A stretch of DNA of 64,000 nt from Auricularia sp. M13 (GCA_037042915.1 CM073203.1:1798001-1862000); one strand, 5' to 3'; positions 1 to 12,320 are shown, counted from the first letter of the stretch. The notes: a model not told the origin generated them from the sequence alone. Numbers and translations: made by a program.

Positions 1-153
1 TCCAAGGAATTCGCGTGGGAAGGGCGCCGGATTTCGCCGATCGAAATTGTGGCGGACTCCGAGAAGCGCCGACTGCACAGTTGCTTTCTTCGTTCCACTT
101 CGTTCATACTGTCCCTGTATACGGCGGCCTGGGCTTCCTGGGTCGACACATAG

Positions 154-1725
154 ATGGCCACTCGCTCTGCGCTTGTAAGCTGAAGATTGCTTCCTTTCAA
201 TTTCGTTCTGTAGCTCATCGTCCAGTCCGACGCTCAACGTGCGATGGCAGCAGCGCTCTTATGGCACTTCGAAGACGACGACGTTAGGCAAGAGAATATG
301 AAGCTTCGGACAGAATTGATCGCCATGCAACAGGTCCGCGCGTTTGCCTATACTTGTGATCGCCGAAGGTTGATCGGTTTGGACCTGTCGCCACAGCGTG
401 GGCATTAACACTTCGTGAGTCTCGTAAAAAGGCCTGTCAATAGTCATTCTAATGTCTTCGAGCAGTAGATGATGGCGCTACTGACGACTGGTATTAACAG
501 AGGCCGTGCCACTCGAGACGTACGAGCAAACATCACGGGAAATTGTCGAGCTACGAAAAGAAAATCAAGCACTGCTGCAGCAAGTGTGTCCAAGCCGCTT
601 GAACCTGTATTGTCTTTACATAACCTTCATCTTAGGTGGCCCAGGCGTATCAGGAACAGCAAAAGGCATTTGCTGAGGCAAACACCTGGCGCGATTACAT
701 GGTTAAACTCAACGGTTTCATTACGAGCCTGGTCGGACAAGATCAGGTAACGATAGTGAAAACGCTAAATATCGCTGAGCTGAAGAATTCCAGCCTCCAG
801 CCAACGAGAAGATGGACCAAACAGTACAGCGTTCCAGTTCTTTATTTTCTCTACTAATCTAAGAACCAGATTCTTCGCTGTATCCGACTCTGCGGCATGG
901 CGCTCAAGGAGGTCACTACCAGCTACAAGGCTTTGACCGCCGAACACATGGCCTTGAAAGCCCGTTTAGCCGAACTGGGGCAAAGCTTGCATGCATCCCA
1001 TTCACCCAATGAAACCACCCCACAAGGTTCCTCGCGGCTGCCTCCTGATTCCTCAGGTCAGGACTTCCAGCCGATGAAGGTCGAAGGCTATGAAGATACA
1101 GTGGGTGACATGCCCTTAACGGTCGATCCCCGCGCCACGATGCTCAGTGCCCCACCCACGTCCTCGGCGACTATTTCTCTACCTCTTGCATCGGATCCAT
1201 CGCAGCATCAGCCATCTCTACAAGACGTACAGCAAGTCCAGCCGCCTCCCCGCTCGGACTCGCTTTCGCCAACTCCACCGCCTCGTGCACGGTGCCAATG
1301 TCCTGCCTTCGTCGTCATCTCTCCCACTGAGCGTACCGCGCTGATTCAGACAGAGGAGCCGAAGCGTGCTGGTGACTGGTACACCCGCCTTGCCGTGACT
1401 TCAGTTTCAGTCTCAAACTGCACTCAGGCTGCAGGCCGCATTTGTTGCCGCCGACCCCGGCGGCGGCACCGTGATCTCGCAGGCGGAAATGTATAAGGCC
1501 TACAAATCTCTTGGGGCTTCCGACCCGCTCTCGCCAGCGACCTTCTTCTCGCTCATCAAAGCAGTATTTCCGTCGTCGAAATGCGTCAAGACTGAAGCCA
1601 CTCCGGGGTCAAACTCGAAGGAGGCATATGTCATCCGCGGTGTGACCCGCAGGCCGGCGCCGTGCACCTGCGGACTGCGCCCTCTTCAGAAGAACTCCTC
1701 GCATCAATGCGTTTCTTGGGACTAG
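154..1725 (+). CDS. Coiled-coil protein with C-terminal RFX-like winged helix (family member 1)
   Basis: I read six exons: 154-174, 226-333, 503-583, 636-746, 864-1378 and 1428-1725. They give 377 codons in frame. The second exon carries the family signature LLWHFEDDDV followed by an E-N-x-x-L-R heptad start. Long charged helices follow, then a Ser/Pro-rich linker, a Cys-rich spot (RCQCPAF), a D-W junction, and a C-terminal domain with Y-K-A-Y, F-F-S-L-I-K-A-V-F-P and a final PCTCG. That last domain resembles the RFX-type winged helix of RSC9/ARID2-like proteins; this is a motif judgement. The last intron (1379-1427, 49 nt) interrupts a Trp codon exactly as in member 3, which supports both models. 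The exon 2 donor (GTCCGC) is weak. Function is unknown; a DNA-binding or chromatin role is only inferred. Confidence 0.65.
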
Positions 1726-1810
1726 CGCACGGCACAATCATTGTATGTGATCCCTCGCGAGGGATTGGGCGGTGCTGACACTGAGCTTATGGCGATGTCA
1801 GGATATAAGA

Positions 1811-2322
1811 TACTGTAAAGCTAATAATTATTACCGGGCCCTCTGGACCGTGACACGGCGGAAACATTACCTTGAGCCTCCCGTGACGCGTGACCAAGTT
1901 CCTATGTCTGGAGAAAAAAGGAATATCTTATTGGTGTTTCTCACCAGGAAAGGACAAGCAGTGCAACATTTGACCAGGTAGGCAAGATCTTGGGCCGGAT
2001 TGTCTGGTTTCCAGACTTTATCAGGTCTCCTAATGCTCTCACCAGGTGATTTATCGAGAACTACCAGGTGATTTATCGAGAACTAAGGTGCTAACCACTC
2101 CGATTTGCAACATACCGTGTGATAGATCCACTTTATGTAATCATATGTCTTGCGCGCCGAAGGCGCGCCGCTCCCGGAGGTCACAAATGAGAAATCAGTC
2201 CTTGCAAGACTGTGACATCCTATTACCTTGAGCAGCCCGTGACATGCTACAAAATGCGTTTATTACCGGGCCGTGCGTCCTCCGTGACGCGTGACGCGGT
2301 AACAATTATTAGCTTTACAGTA
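1811..2322. mobile_element. MITE-like element with 26-bp terminal inverted repeats and TA target site
   Basis: The ends TACTGTAAAGCTAATAATT (1811 on) and its reverse complement (ending 2322) match over 25 of 26 bases. If the outer TA is the duplicated target, the element proper is 1813-2320 (508 bp), as expected for a Tc1/mariner-like or related non-autonomous element. Both subterminal regions share extra direct motifs (TTACCGGGCC near 1831 and 2263; TTACCTTGAGC near 1868 and 2224). There is no open reading frame that looks like a transposase. It lies about 85 bases downstream of the stop of family member 1. Confidence 0.7.
2041..2084. repeat. Two perfect 22-bp tandem units
   Basis: The unit ACCAGGTGATTTATCGAGAA plus CT occurs twice head to tail, at 2041-2062 and 2063-2084, inside the MITE at 1811-2322. 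Confidence 0.85.
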
Positions 2323-2475
2323 CTCTAGGGCGATGCCACTGAAACTGGTTCTGTGTTCGCTAAGGCATGCTATCACAGATAGACTTGTATGATACGGATC
2401 GAGTAAACTTCCAAATGACTACAGCTACAGACTCTCGACGAAATGACAAGTACAATGAGTTAGGGCTAATCGCAG

Positions 2476-2734
2476 CTACTCGCTCTGCGAGGCGCCACTC
2501 GGTCCGGATTTTTTGACCTCGTCCCCAGGCGGGGAAGAGGCAGTATTTTGCTCGGAGGATGTCGACGCGGCCGGAGGAGGCGGAGCGGTGAGGGTGCTGG
2601 AGCGCGGCGCACTGTCGAAAGGGGAATTGGGCTTGCCCCAGTCGACGCACGACGCCTTGAATTCCGCACTTCAGCTTCGTTAAAGGGAGACTGCTGCCTT
2701 CTCATCTCACCGTAAGGTTGGGATCGCCTGCCAT
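2476..2734 (-). CDS. Small Ser/Pro-rich hypothetical protein, 67 aa
   Basis: Two exons on the minus strand: 2711-2734 (start codon plus seven codons) and 2476-2655. They are separated by a 55-nt intron with a GTGAGA donor and AAG acceptor. The product starts MAGDPNLT, passes through ASCVDWGKPNSPF and continues as a disordered Ser/Pro/Ala tail ending in GASQSE. The tail reads as natural low-complexity protein, whereas the other five frames give Arg-rich shadow translations. I recognise no family. It could instead be the end of a longer transcript with an untranslated first exon. Confidence 0.5.
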
Positions 2735-4494
2735 AATGAGTGTGCGGCGGATCTTGGTGTAGTAAGCGGGTGAGACGAGAAGTTCAATGGGTTGGAATGC
2801 TGTTGGTATCACAACTTGTAGTCTTACTTATACGAGACAATGTTAGTTTGTGGACGCATCGACTGAGCACGACTGACTGCGGACTCGACGGACACGACAT
2901 TCCAACGCTATCCTCCTAGCACCTGCTGCAGGGGTCAGTGACCCCGGAGTACAGGCATGGCGAACGATAGATGGTGGCAGCGCCACCGTATGCAAACAAA
3001 GACTGCCGTTTGTACTCTGCTCCCTCAGACCATTTCAAGAATACAAAGACCTCTTCATGATTGGTGTGCCTTTCTAATGCATGTAGATGACTATCCGTTA
3101 ATATATCCTCGAAATTCTGGGTGCCGTTCCCGCCCCTGGGTAATTTCGAACGGAGAACCTAGGGATTACTAATTCGAATCCCCCGGTTAGGTTTGAGCCC
3201 TACGTCGCTCTGTATCAGTGATGGCGGGGGATCTTCAACAATGCTGATCATGCGCAGCACAGCGTTCCGATGTGAGTCTGTGAAGCCTGCTGTCCTCTCT
3301 GACGACTGGCTCTTATTGAGCTCTTCGGTGCAGTGCCTAGTGGGGGCAACAACGGTCTGTCGCCCTTTCCCTAGATATTGTACAACCTCCCTCGGATGCC
3401 GGGGACACATGGCTAGCTTGTTTCGGTGTTTGGCACCAGCCTTTAACTGCGCTCCGAGGAGAAACAGTCACGATCTCGTCTTTCCAAGCAGCCACAAAGG
3501 AAAGCGACCGTTTCGACTATATTGAAGGGGGTCGAAGATGGATGAGCTACGGGCGAAGCGCGCAGGTGCGTTCTTGTAGTTCAAGTGCCGCACGTAACTG
3601 CCATGACTCGGAGTGTTCGTTTACTACGATTCATACCGTGATTCATAGCAAAATGAACGTTATTCCGGGACAGGAAGATCGAAATGCATCAGGCTCCGAG
3701 TCGCAGGTCTTTGAAACAGCATGCTCAGCTTCTTTGAGTCCGATATAATCATTTTCAATATCTATGAGGAGAACGTGGTCCGCTGAGTGACGGTTTCGGT
3801 TGAAAACAGCGCTCGTCACCAAAGAGGACGCAAGGTTCAAACACCGACAGATCCGCATTTGACCTCTCGACTTTCAGCGTGGCCGGTTCGCATTGGAGTT
3901 GCGGGATCGTCGCAGCGCCTCCCACAACACATCTCAAACACGATCATTATTCAATGCGGTTGCCATGAACCTATCCACCAGAGGCGCTGAGCCCTGGTGA
4001 CACTCAATACGATTGTCCGGCCATGGCGATCTTGTTTGTTCATGCATTGGGTATGCTGTCAGGTACCTCACATTCTATTTCCTTCTCTTACCGACTTGCC
4101 AGCGCAAAAGGCTTGCCGATATGTGCATGCTTGCCTCAGTATCCCGATCCGGTCGTCAGACCTCCACCAACATGGCTCTACCTTCCACTCCTAGACTCCA
4201 CAATAGAATACAGGCCATGCCTGGCCTCAGACCCCATTCCTAGGCCGCGGTCTGTTCATACAGGATGGCTCCCGTTCGGTCCTAGCCCATGCGCAAAGCA
4301 ATTCACATTTGAGCGTGCTCCAGGGCAGACACGTCTCGTGAGCTGCTGTCAAATACGCGGATTTGCGTCTTCCCAAGGGACAAATCGGGTCCGTATTAGC
4401 GCGGGACCTTTAGCAGCCTCCTGTTCCCGATAGTCAGCTAGCCAAGCGGGATCGCGCGCGGCCCAGCCCCTTGCCCATCCCTCTCCCTCCCGCC
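2735..4494. other. Intergenic stretch without a supported gene
   Basis: Open frames here (for example 3193-3525 plus and 3159-3410 minus) are short, overlap on both strands and show no domain or convincing splice pattern. A tRNA B-box-like TTCGAATCCC near 3175 is not embedded in a cloverleaf I can draw. Confidence 0.5.
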
Positions 4495-5577
4495 ATGCGC
4501 CAGCACCACCGCCTGGTTTTATCCCTCGCTTTGTCTGTCGCTGTTGCTGGTGCAGTTGAGGACCAAATTGTGCTCACCGCGGGCGACGAGGTCGGCGAAA
4601 GCTGCGCTCCCATTTCCGATGCTTCGTTCAACGAGCGTGCGTCTTTTTCTCACGCTCCGAAAGGCAGAATACTGAATATCCTTTCACTCGTAGTCTTTGG
4701 GGACGCGGTCTCTGCCTACGGGACCGCGACTTATGCTGCCTCGCTGTACTCGATCCACATTTCGCCGTACGAGAAGATGCTCGTCTGCGTATCGCAGAAG
4801 CGATTATCCGTCGTTCAGGACGGTTTGTGCAATTTTCTCAGCCTAGAACACATGTTGACGAGCTGACAGCGCCGACCTGCACCGTACACAACGCCACATT
4901 GCAATCTGACTTGGCAGTCGTCGATAGAGACGGGTTCGCAGAGCTCACTTATCGACGGGGCGCCTCATCGTCTCACACGCTGAGCGCGCAATGTGAGCCC
5001 TGTGTCCCACTCGCATACTCTTGCAGTATTTGAATTCACCCGCAGCAACGTCACCATTGTTACTCGCGCGTGCGCACACGGCGCCCAAGCACCGCTCGCC
5101 TCTGGACGTCCACCTCTCCGTCCCGCACATCCAAAACAGCCTCGCGACAGTCGAGCTGGCATTCAACCTCGAGTGTGTCGCGCGATTCCATTCAACTGCG
5201 CTTCGGGATCGTAGCGACTAACACGTTCCCGTTGCGTGTCTGTCAGGAACCCAGCGCCGATCTCCAATCCAGCGCGCCGCACGGCGCACGCCGTTCTTCG
5301 GATCCCGCGGTCCCTTCCCGCATGCCGCGTTGAGCTGTCCTCCTGGCGCTGCGAGGCCAGCGCGCGCGTGCTGCTGCCGCTCCGGTTGCGCGGGTCGGTT
5401 GCATTCTTCGTCGATGGCGCGGCCTCAGATGCGTTGCCGGTGAAAGTCCCGATCGAAAGAATTGTGGGTCCAGATGACGCCCCCGTTGCGTGGACCATGC
5501 AGTTGCAGTCCTCAGAAGAGTGGGAGGGACGGCCGAGGGTCGCCTGTGACCCTGTCGCGCCGGAGACGGCAGTCTGA
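4495..5577 (+). CDS. Hypothetical secreted protein with several introns
   Basis: The start at 4495 opens an N-terminal signal-peptide-like segment (MRQHHRLVLSLALSVAVAGA). It continues to about 4819, where a GTTTGT donor and a CAG acceptor near 4868 give a plausible intron. Further exons include an APTCTVHNAT segment, and the last exon ends with the stop at 5575-5577 after a globular-looking stretch (LRLRGSVAFFVDGAA). A second intron near 4992-5026 fits a GTGAGC donor. The junctions between about 5027 and 5240 are not resolved, so the exact product is uncertain. No family is recognised. The antisense 153-codon frame over 5163-5624 looks like a shadow of this gene. Confidence 0.45.
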
Positions 5578-5859
5578 GGGTGCCAATGATGCGCAGATGA
5601 CATCGTTGGCTGAGTCTCACTCATCGGCGCAGCGAGTACCTAATGTGGACAGTTACACTCGCTTTGTAGTTACATCAATGAATCTCGATTTATGCAGCAT
5701 CTTTTGTGTGCAATGCGAAGGTCCTCGGCGTCACGTTGGGTCTTAAATGACACGTTAATATGTCTGTCCCACAGGCAGTTGCGCCAATATAAACAAAATG
5801 CCAAAGTAATATAACCATTGCTACCCATATACGAACTAGAACGAGAGATCTTAGACATT

Positions 5860-7966
5860 CTATGAACACTCCACCAAGTCGGGTACGCTGAGTGAGTTCG
5901 CTGTCTCTACAAGCTGACCGTTCACTTCGGCCATGATAACCTGCGATTCGATGAACCCGGGAAAGCGCGCCTCAAAGTCCACAGTCCAAAGCTCGTAAGG
6001 ATCTGTGCCGGAAGCCGCGTCCGACGTCGGCGGCGCACCGAAATGCTGGGTAATTGGTCGACTGATAGCTGCAGGGTCGAAACGGATATTCTCAAGCCAG
6101 AGCCGTGTCACATTACTGCCCTTCCGCACCTGAAGATAGCTCAGAATGATGGTGAAGCTGAGAAAGGGACAACGCACCGCAATTTTGTACTTGAGGAGCG
6201 TGGGCTTCTCGAAGTCCGGGTCGACGACGTTGATCCCGCAGCTGGCCGACGACCACATTACTACATCCTGCATGACGAAGCCCAGGCCACCCTGGTCTTC
6301 GATACGGACGGGCGTGCCGTCTCCCTCGTCAATGCGGAAGCTCATCTTGGAGATGGATGTCTCCGCGTCGAGAGAGAGGAACTTCTCGCCCGACGGGCCT
6401 TGGATCGAGTACCACATCGACGTCCGACGGCGACCTTGTGCCCAGCCCACCATGTCAGGCGTATGCAGCAGGAGAGCCCCTTCGGCGGGCTGACTGGGCC
6501 GGCCCTCCCGATCCGTCCATAGGAGGCGTACAGTGCGCTGTGGATTTTCGGCGACGTCGAACAGCTGTACAAGCGCGTCAATCTACGTAGGCTAAATTGA
6601 ATGGTGACATCTGCTCACTCGGACGTCTCCAGAGAGCCTGATAGTGCCATCTCCCACGTGGTACAGCGCGAACTTGGTCGGCCGCACAGGCAAAGGCTGG
6701 ATGACTTCGGTGAGCTGGACGCCTTTCGGAACCGTGTCGAGCATTTTCGCGAAGAGCGTCGAGCACGTCGCTGCGAAGAGCTCGGGCGAGAGCGCGAAAC
6801 TGGTGCCCCAATCAATAAGCAAGCACAAAACAAGACTCCACATACCTAGACATCGTGGCATTATTGTCACTGCCAAATATACGCTTATCAGAGTTGTTGG
6901 TATCGTTAGTGCCGATGACAAGCGGGTTGTTGGTTGTCCCATGTATATATTCGGTAGCTCTGCAGGCAATTAGAACTCGCGTCTGTGCCCACTGACTGCG
7001 TACACGTTATTATCGAAATGAACGAATGTCGAGTCGAAGGCAATGTTGCCGTCTAAGTTATCGGGGTCGTTCTGATCCGGGACAATCTGCGGGAAAAACG
7101 AATGCTGGACGCCGCCGAAGGAATGGCTAGTCGACCGGTACAGCTCCAGATGAGCAAGCTGGGCGGCGAAACGGGACGTACCCGCAAGCAACAAGGCCGA
7201 TCATCTCAGATTGGTTGAAGCCCTGGCGCGCGAAACTAGCAATATGCTCGTCGATGCCCTGTTGAGGCTCGGGTACTCCGGGTGCGCCAGGCCCGGTTGC
7301 GTCGATGCGTCCACCGCGGAAGGGTATTTCGGGGCCACCGCTGCTAGGCGTCAGGCCATCATCACGACTCTGTAGAAGAGCCCTACCAGGTCTCAATGGC
7401 AGTAATGGCAAGCAGGGCCAGAGAATCGGCGACTGCAATAAGATGTGAGTTCTGTAGGTGAGCTGACGAGGACACATACTGGATACGTATCGAAGGTCTG
7501 TAAATGATACGAACACAAGAGTATGCTGAAAGTGGTTCCCTGTGTTCTAGCAGGGAAATGAGTTTTCCTTGCGTCAATGAGAATGGATGGATGAACCTCT
7601 CCGCGCGACTGCTCTTCCTTGAAGAAGATCGACCCGTCCAGGCCGCCCGTCCCGTCGGCGATATTGTGGGTAGCCATGTCGTGATAGGCCTGGCATGAAG
7701 ATGGGTCTGTGTGCGACGAAAACGCAGGGTCAAGGTAAGGAACTCACCGCACGAATCCAATCCGCCGCATTGGAGCGTCCGAACTCTGGACCCTGGATGA
7801 ACCTGGTACAATTACCATCCAGGTTGCCTCTGACGAAGTCTGCGCCGGCATTGTACCCCTCCTGGTCCCACCGGGAAGCGTCCAAGCCTTCTAGCTTCGG
7901 CGACGGCCAGACATACGCATACGCGGATGCGGAGACTCGCAGAGCGATGAGAATCGTAGGGAGCAT
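5860..7966 (-). CDS. Secreted class II-like haem peroxidase
   Basis: Ten exons on the minus strand, all in frame: 7748-7966, 7597-7689, 7480-7546, 7387-7432, 7182-7340, 7004-7126, 6846-6959, 6619-6799, 6178-6564 and 5860-6129. They encode 552 residues. The protein begins with a signal peptide (MLPTILIALRVSASAYA). The distal haem site is complete: WIRAAYHDMATHN puts Arg near residue 72 and His near 76. The proximal site ACGHSFGGVQH puts His near 196, a spacing usual for plant-type peroxidases. An IPFRGGRID segment lies between them. About 300 residues of extra C-terminal domain follow, as in a fungal peroxidase group sometimes fused to other modules. The likely role is extracellular, H2O2-dependent oxidation; the substrate is unknown. 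Introns are 46-62 nt. Confidence 0.88.
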
Positions 7967-8703
7967 TGCCGGCAACGCTTTCTAGCTGGAAATGCTGAAT
8001 CAGTGTATAGTGGCAGCAAAGCGAGTGTTTTGGATTTATAGACCGCCGATTGATGATTGCCGGGCTATTGGGCTGCGGACTTGGGTTCGCCGGCCATGGA
8101 GAATGGACCGCAGTGGTGCTGCGTACTGCACAGTCGCTTGACAGCTATCAACGTCGGCGGCGAGCCAGAACCAGAAAGAAGAGGTAGAACCAGGATGGAG
8201 AAAATCAAGCAATCAAGTGCGAATCTGAATGCAGCTGGAACTTGGTTGTATTGCTCGTCCTTCGCGCAATTTGGCGGTGTTGTGTGGTCTCGAGCAGATA
8301 AAGGTCGAAGCGTGGGCGAAGCACGAAGGCTTGCGGAACGGGGAGATGAGCGCCTGCGCGCCGCAGCACCGGGGGAGCCGAATAACTCCAGCCGCGAAGT
8401 CGTGGTTCTGACAAGGCCAGCATGTGCAATGTAGGTGTTAAAAGTGGACGAAGCGAAATTCTGAAAGTGAGCTACCATACGCGCGACGCCCGTCGACGAC
8501 GGTTTGTGACAAGAAACGTGGCGGACTTCGGATCGCGCAAGCACAAAAGTCGGCAACTCCGGCTACTTGATTACCGTAATTGGAAGAGACCGCACATTCT
8601 CGTCTGGTTAGACCGTGCACAGGACCTACGATGCAAGATGCTCGCGTCCGGTAGACAACATTCAGAAAAACTATTTAGGAGCACGAAACAATAACGCGCA
8701 CAG
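7967..8703. other. Intergenic region between peroxidase and dioxygenase genes
   Basis: This is the upstream region of the minus-strand peroxidase and the downstream region of the dioxygenase gene. Frames of 125 and 163 codons overlap on opposite strands around 8057-8556, with no recognisable domain; I treat both as chance. Confidence 0.45.
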
Positions 8704-9708
8704 CTATAGCATTCGATCGTCTGATTCGCCGAGACGCTCAAACATCAAATCGGTGCGCATGGTGTACTTGACACCCGAATAGACGTCAGCGCCAGCGTGT
8801 AGAAGTGCGCGATGCTGAAATATCAGCACTCGCCCCGCACGTGGGAAAACGTCGATTTGCGCCTTCATATCGTCCGTATAGAACGTCGTCGCTCCGCCGC
8901 GAAGCGTTGTTGTGCGTTCTGCTTTCCCATTCTGATCCACAGTCGACGGAGGGGTGGCAGAAATCTTCGAGACCAACCGAGACAATCCGCTCTTCTGCTG
9001 GGGGATCGAGAACTTGTTGTCGTCGGCGAGACCTTCAACAGAGTCGTTCAGGTAGAGATGCAGGGTATAGAACGATTTCTCTTGCGTTCTTGGCTCGTAG
9101 TAAGACCCGTCGCAGTGTTCTGGCGGAGCAGCGAGATGAGACGATCAAGATGACACACCTTGAGACGATGCAGGTGACTCACCTCGGAAAAACATGCCCT
9201 GTTCGTAACGCAGGAAGCGCATACGTTCGTTGAGACGGGTGAATCGCCAGCGTTGGTGCTTCTTCGCTGCCTGCGGGCCGAGAACGTGCGCCTTCGCCGC
9301 TCCCTCGAGTTTCACGATATCGTTTTCAACCCCCGGCGCCGCAAGACACCGTGCCCACAGTAGGTCCATCATGCGCTGGTCGTCCCAAATAATGCGCTGG
9401 GAGTTTCGATACTCGGGGATGAAGGCTTCCCTCCCCGGGCCAGAGTTAACAAGTGCGACCTGCCACGCAGGATCGCTCGTGCTGCTTGCCTCGGCGTAAT
9501 GGATGAGCTGCGCGCACTCGCTGGGCGAGAGCACATTGTCGATAACAACAGCGTAGGCATTCCGACGCTCCTTGAGTGCGGTCTTGTTGAAATTCGCGCG
9601 CTCGACCTCGATCGGTTTGGAGTCTGCCGCTGGCTGGACGAGAAAGGCCGCGTCGACCTCAACCGGCTTCGAAGAATACGAGGTGGACACAGTCGTATAG
9701 CGCGACAT
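8704..9708 (-). CDS. Prolyl 4-hydroxylase-like 2-oxoglutarate/Fe(II) dioxygenase
   Basis: Two exons, 9183-9708 and 8704-9119, joined by a 63-nt GTGAGT-CAG intron, encode 313 residues starting MSRYTTVST. The N-terminal half contains VIDNVLSPSECAQLIHYAE, the usual opening of the P4H fold. The iron-binding HxD is EHCDGSYYE, created exactly at the splice junction. The distal iron ligand is in VLIFQHRALLHAGADV, and the 2-oxoglutarate-binding basic residue is probably the Arg of KYTMRTDLMF. All residues needed for catalysis are therefore present. The substrate cannot be told from sequence; there is no signal peptide, so it is probably intracellular. Confidence 0.85.
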
Positions 9709-10464
9709 TGTTGCTGGTGGGGTGCGGAGCGTGGCAGACGGTGGCGTGGTTTAGGTATAGCGACGGTGTAAGGGACAAGTCAGCCTGGAGTCAATTGGCA
9801 AACTCCGGAACCGCTGTTCACTGCACAGCAACGGCGCTGGCACATTGACAATCTTGCCTTTTCCAGACATTTTCCAGCCGTTACCCCGTTCTGAGTCGGA
9901 CCCGATAACCATTGAAAGGTTTACTCATCGAATGATTTTACTTAGGAAGCTCGAAAGCAGGCGATATGAAAGCTCATAGAATGATCTTGGCACGCAATTG
10001 AGACTTTACATTTGGAATGGTATCTTCCTTCGTAAAGTCTAAAAAGGAGACTAGCACGCAGTGCCTGTTCGCACGACGACTAAACCAAGAAGACTGCCTC
10101 CGAGTGGCGTTGAGCAACAAACGGTCGAAGATCATATACAATCGCCCATCCGTCAAGACTCAAGAGAGGATCCTTGTACATCTATAGCAGCTGTCTCATG
10201 CGCGGTCGTTGGTGTGGTCAAGCAGTGCGCCCAGTGGAAACACCATATACCCACAAGCTTCGTATAGTATCTCGAAGTTACGTGATATAATGTCGAAGTT
10301 ACGTGGCGAGAGGATGGAAAGAAAAGCACGCAAGTAACTCCGGAACTCCGACACAAGTATCAAAGCGCTCGTTGGCTGTGTACCATCCGGCTTTTTTGCT
10401 GGCGACATCGGAAACGCGTTGTGGCGAGCCCTCTTACCTTGCTCCCCTTAGAATCATCTGCTCG

Positions 10465-11702
10465 ATGCCGCCCCGTCGTTCTGCGCGCTCTAAGGCTTCC
10501 GTCCCCGTACCCGACGCAGCGCCGTTCGTCGAGGCTCTCGTCTACCCAGCCGCCACCGGAAAAATTCCACGCCTGGCAGCACTAGCGCCCGAGCTCTTCC
10601 ACGAAATCCTATCCTACTTGAAGGTTCTACCGCTCAGCCTGAACTACAACGTGCTGCCTCCCGGCGACATAGCGGTCCTGTACCCCTTTGCTGAGCGGAA
10701 TGAAACTCTACGTGCCCTCTCGCAGACTTGCCGAGCTCTCAGAAAGTGTGCGCACCCGCTGCTGTGGGAACGTCTGGATTGCGTGCTAGTCCCCCAGGCC
10801 AAAGGCGGGAATTGGTACAAGTATGTCATGGCGAAGGTTCAACGCTTTTTCAAGGGCCTGGCGGAAACTCCTGGCCTGCGGATTTATGTGCGGTATGCAC
10901 AATTGCTGTGCTCATCGCCGTTAACGTTAAATCTTCGCGTCACAGGTCGATCTCGCTCTCCGTCACGTCGTCGCAGACTGAGGAGACGCTCTCCTGCCTA
11001 GCGTCACTATTGTCCACCTTGCCAGCGCTTCGTACAATTCAGGTACTCGGCTGTAACCAGCCAGGAAAGCTCTCCGCCGCCGTTAAGGAACTCTCGCTCG
11101 ACTCTGTCCGCGTCGTCGCTGTGGGCTCCGACGCGCACGCGCTCGTCAGGTGCTGCCCGAACGCGACGCATGTGCGATGCGCCGGCGCGAGTAACGCCGC
11201 GCTACTGGGTGCACTTTCCGGCTGCAAATCGCTGGAACGGTTCGATGGGATGTTCGACTGGTCCGAACCGAAGAACGTGCTCAGTGAATTTTCTCGATAC
11301 TCTCTCCCCTCGCGCTCACTGATGACTTGCCTGGCAGAACTCATCAAGGCCGCACCGGATTTGAAGCACCTCGAGTTGCGCCATGCGTCGCGGACGCACG
11401 ACGCGGTAGCCAAGTGGCGAACGGCGTGCATACCCCAGCTCGCGAAGCTGCACCACCTCACCGGTCTAACGTTGACGTTCGCCGTTCCTGATGGAAGTTA
11501 CCCCGATGCCGACCGCGAGGCTGAGGCCCAGGAAACCTACACCAAGGTCGTGGAAGATGCGCGAAAGCTCATGTCGGCGAAACGACCCGGTAGCGCTCCG
11601 GGGCGCAGACGACTGATTACTCGGCATGTGGAGCCTCCGGGATACGATAATAGACACCTCGAAGACTTCATTAAGGACTGTACTGTGGAAATATTTGAAT
11701 AA
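10465..11702 (+). CDS. F-box-like protein
   Basis: Two exons, 10465-10892 and 10946-11702, joined across a 53-nt intron (GTATGC donor, CACAG acceptor), encode 394 residues. After a short basic N-terminus (MPPRRSARS) comes an F-box-like segment: LAALAPELFHEILSYL, then LRALSQTCRALRKCAHPLLW. The rest has leucine-rich character (LASLLSTLPALRTIQVLGC, APDLKHLELRHA), as in the many Agaricomycete F-box proteins that present substrates to SCF ubiquitin ligases. No specific substrate can be inferred. The 3' end is close to 11702, and the region to 12320 separates it from family member 2. Confidence 0.75.
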
Positions 11703-11838
11703 TACGCGCTTCGATGCTCTGTATATCCGGCTAATTGAAAAATTCATCGTTTCTTGTGCTTTGCAACCGTAACGGTGCTAGTCCGTATCCTCAGATTATT
11801 AAAATCAGTAACCTCTTGGATGTCTGAACGTTCACATA

Positions 11839-12243
11839 CTACCTCCTACACCGTGTCGAGATGATGGACTCCAACTTCCCTTCCTGGCTCAAAATTCCGG
11901 AATCCGGACCGAGCTTTTTGAAGATGAGACTGCCGAAATGACACTCCCACTGAACAGCCAGAAACCGGTCCGAAGTCACTGGCGAAGTCGTCATTACACG
12001 CTTCGCGGGCCATATTGTGTGGCAGGAAACTCCGGACTCGGTACCCCGCAAGCAATTCCTGTTAGTCAACTGTAGGCGGCGCTGCATCCTTTCACCGTTC
12101 ACGTCTCTAGAGCGTTCAATCTGGCTGTCGATTGAACAGACCCCGGCCTCAAGGCGCACTTCGCTCGGGGCAACGTCCCCGCAATTCACTGGCCCACCTA
12201 CACGTGCATTTGGCACGGTGATCATCGACTCGCGCGGTTCCAT
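11839..12243 (-). CDS. Uncertain open reading frame, 134 codons
   Basis: An uninterrupted ATG-started frame lies between the F-box gene and the coiled-coil gene on the opposite strand. The translation (MEPRESMITVPNARVGG...) is of mixed composition and could be real, but there is no domain, no paralogue in the window and no splice evidence. It may be chance. Confidence 0.25.
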   Translation of the reverse strand: MEPRESMITVPNARVGGPVNCGDVAPSEVRLEAGVCSIDSQIERSRDVNGERMQRRLQLTNRNCLRGTESGVSCHTIWPAKRVMTTSPVTSDRFLAVQWECHFGSLIFKKLGPDSGILSQEGKLESIISTRCRR

Positions 12244-12320
12244 GTAAAATCTGTCTGGATGATGCAACGAGACTGCCGTTTGCCCCTATCTGTCACTGGA
12301 CGAACCATCCCATCTCAACC

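Noticed and set aside
3130-3200. tRNA-like B box (TTCGAATCCC)
   Set aside because: No A box or cloverleaf can be drawn around it on either strand.
5163-5624. 153-codon minus-strand frame
   Set aside because: The plus strand holds a better coding frame (globular last exon and signal-peptide first exon), so this is treated as a shadow.
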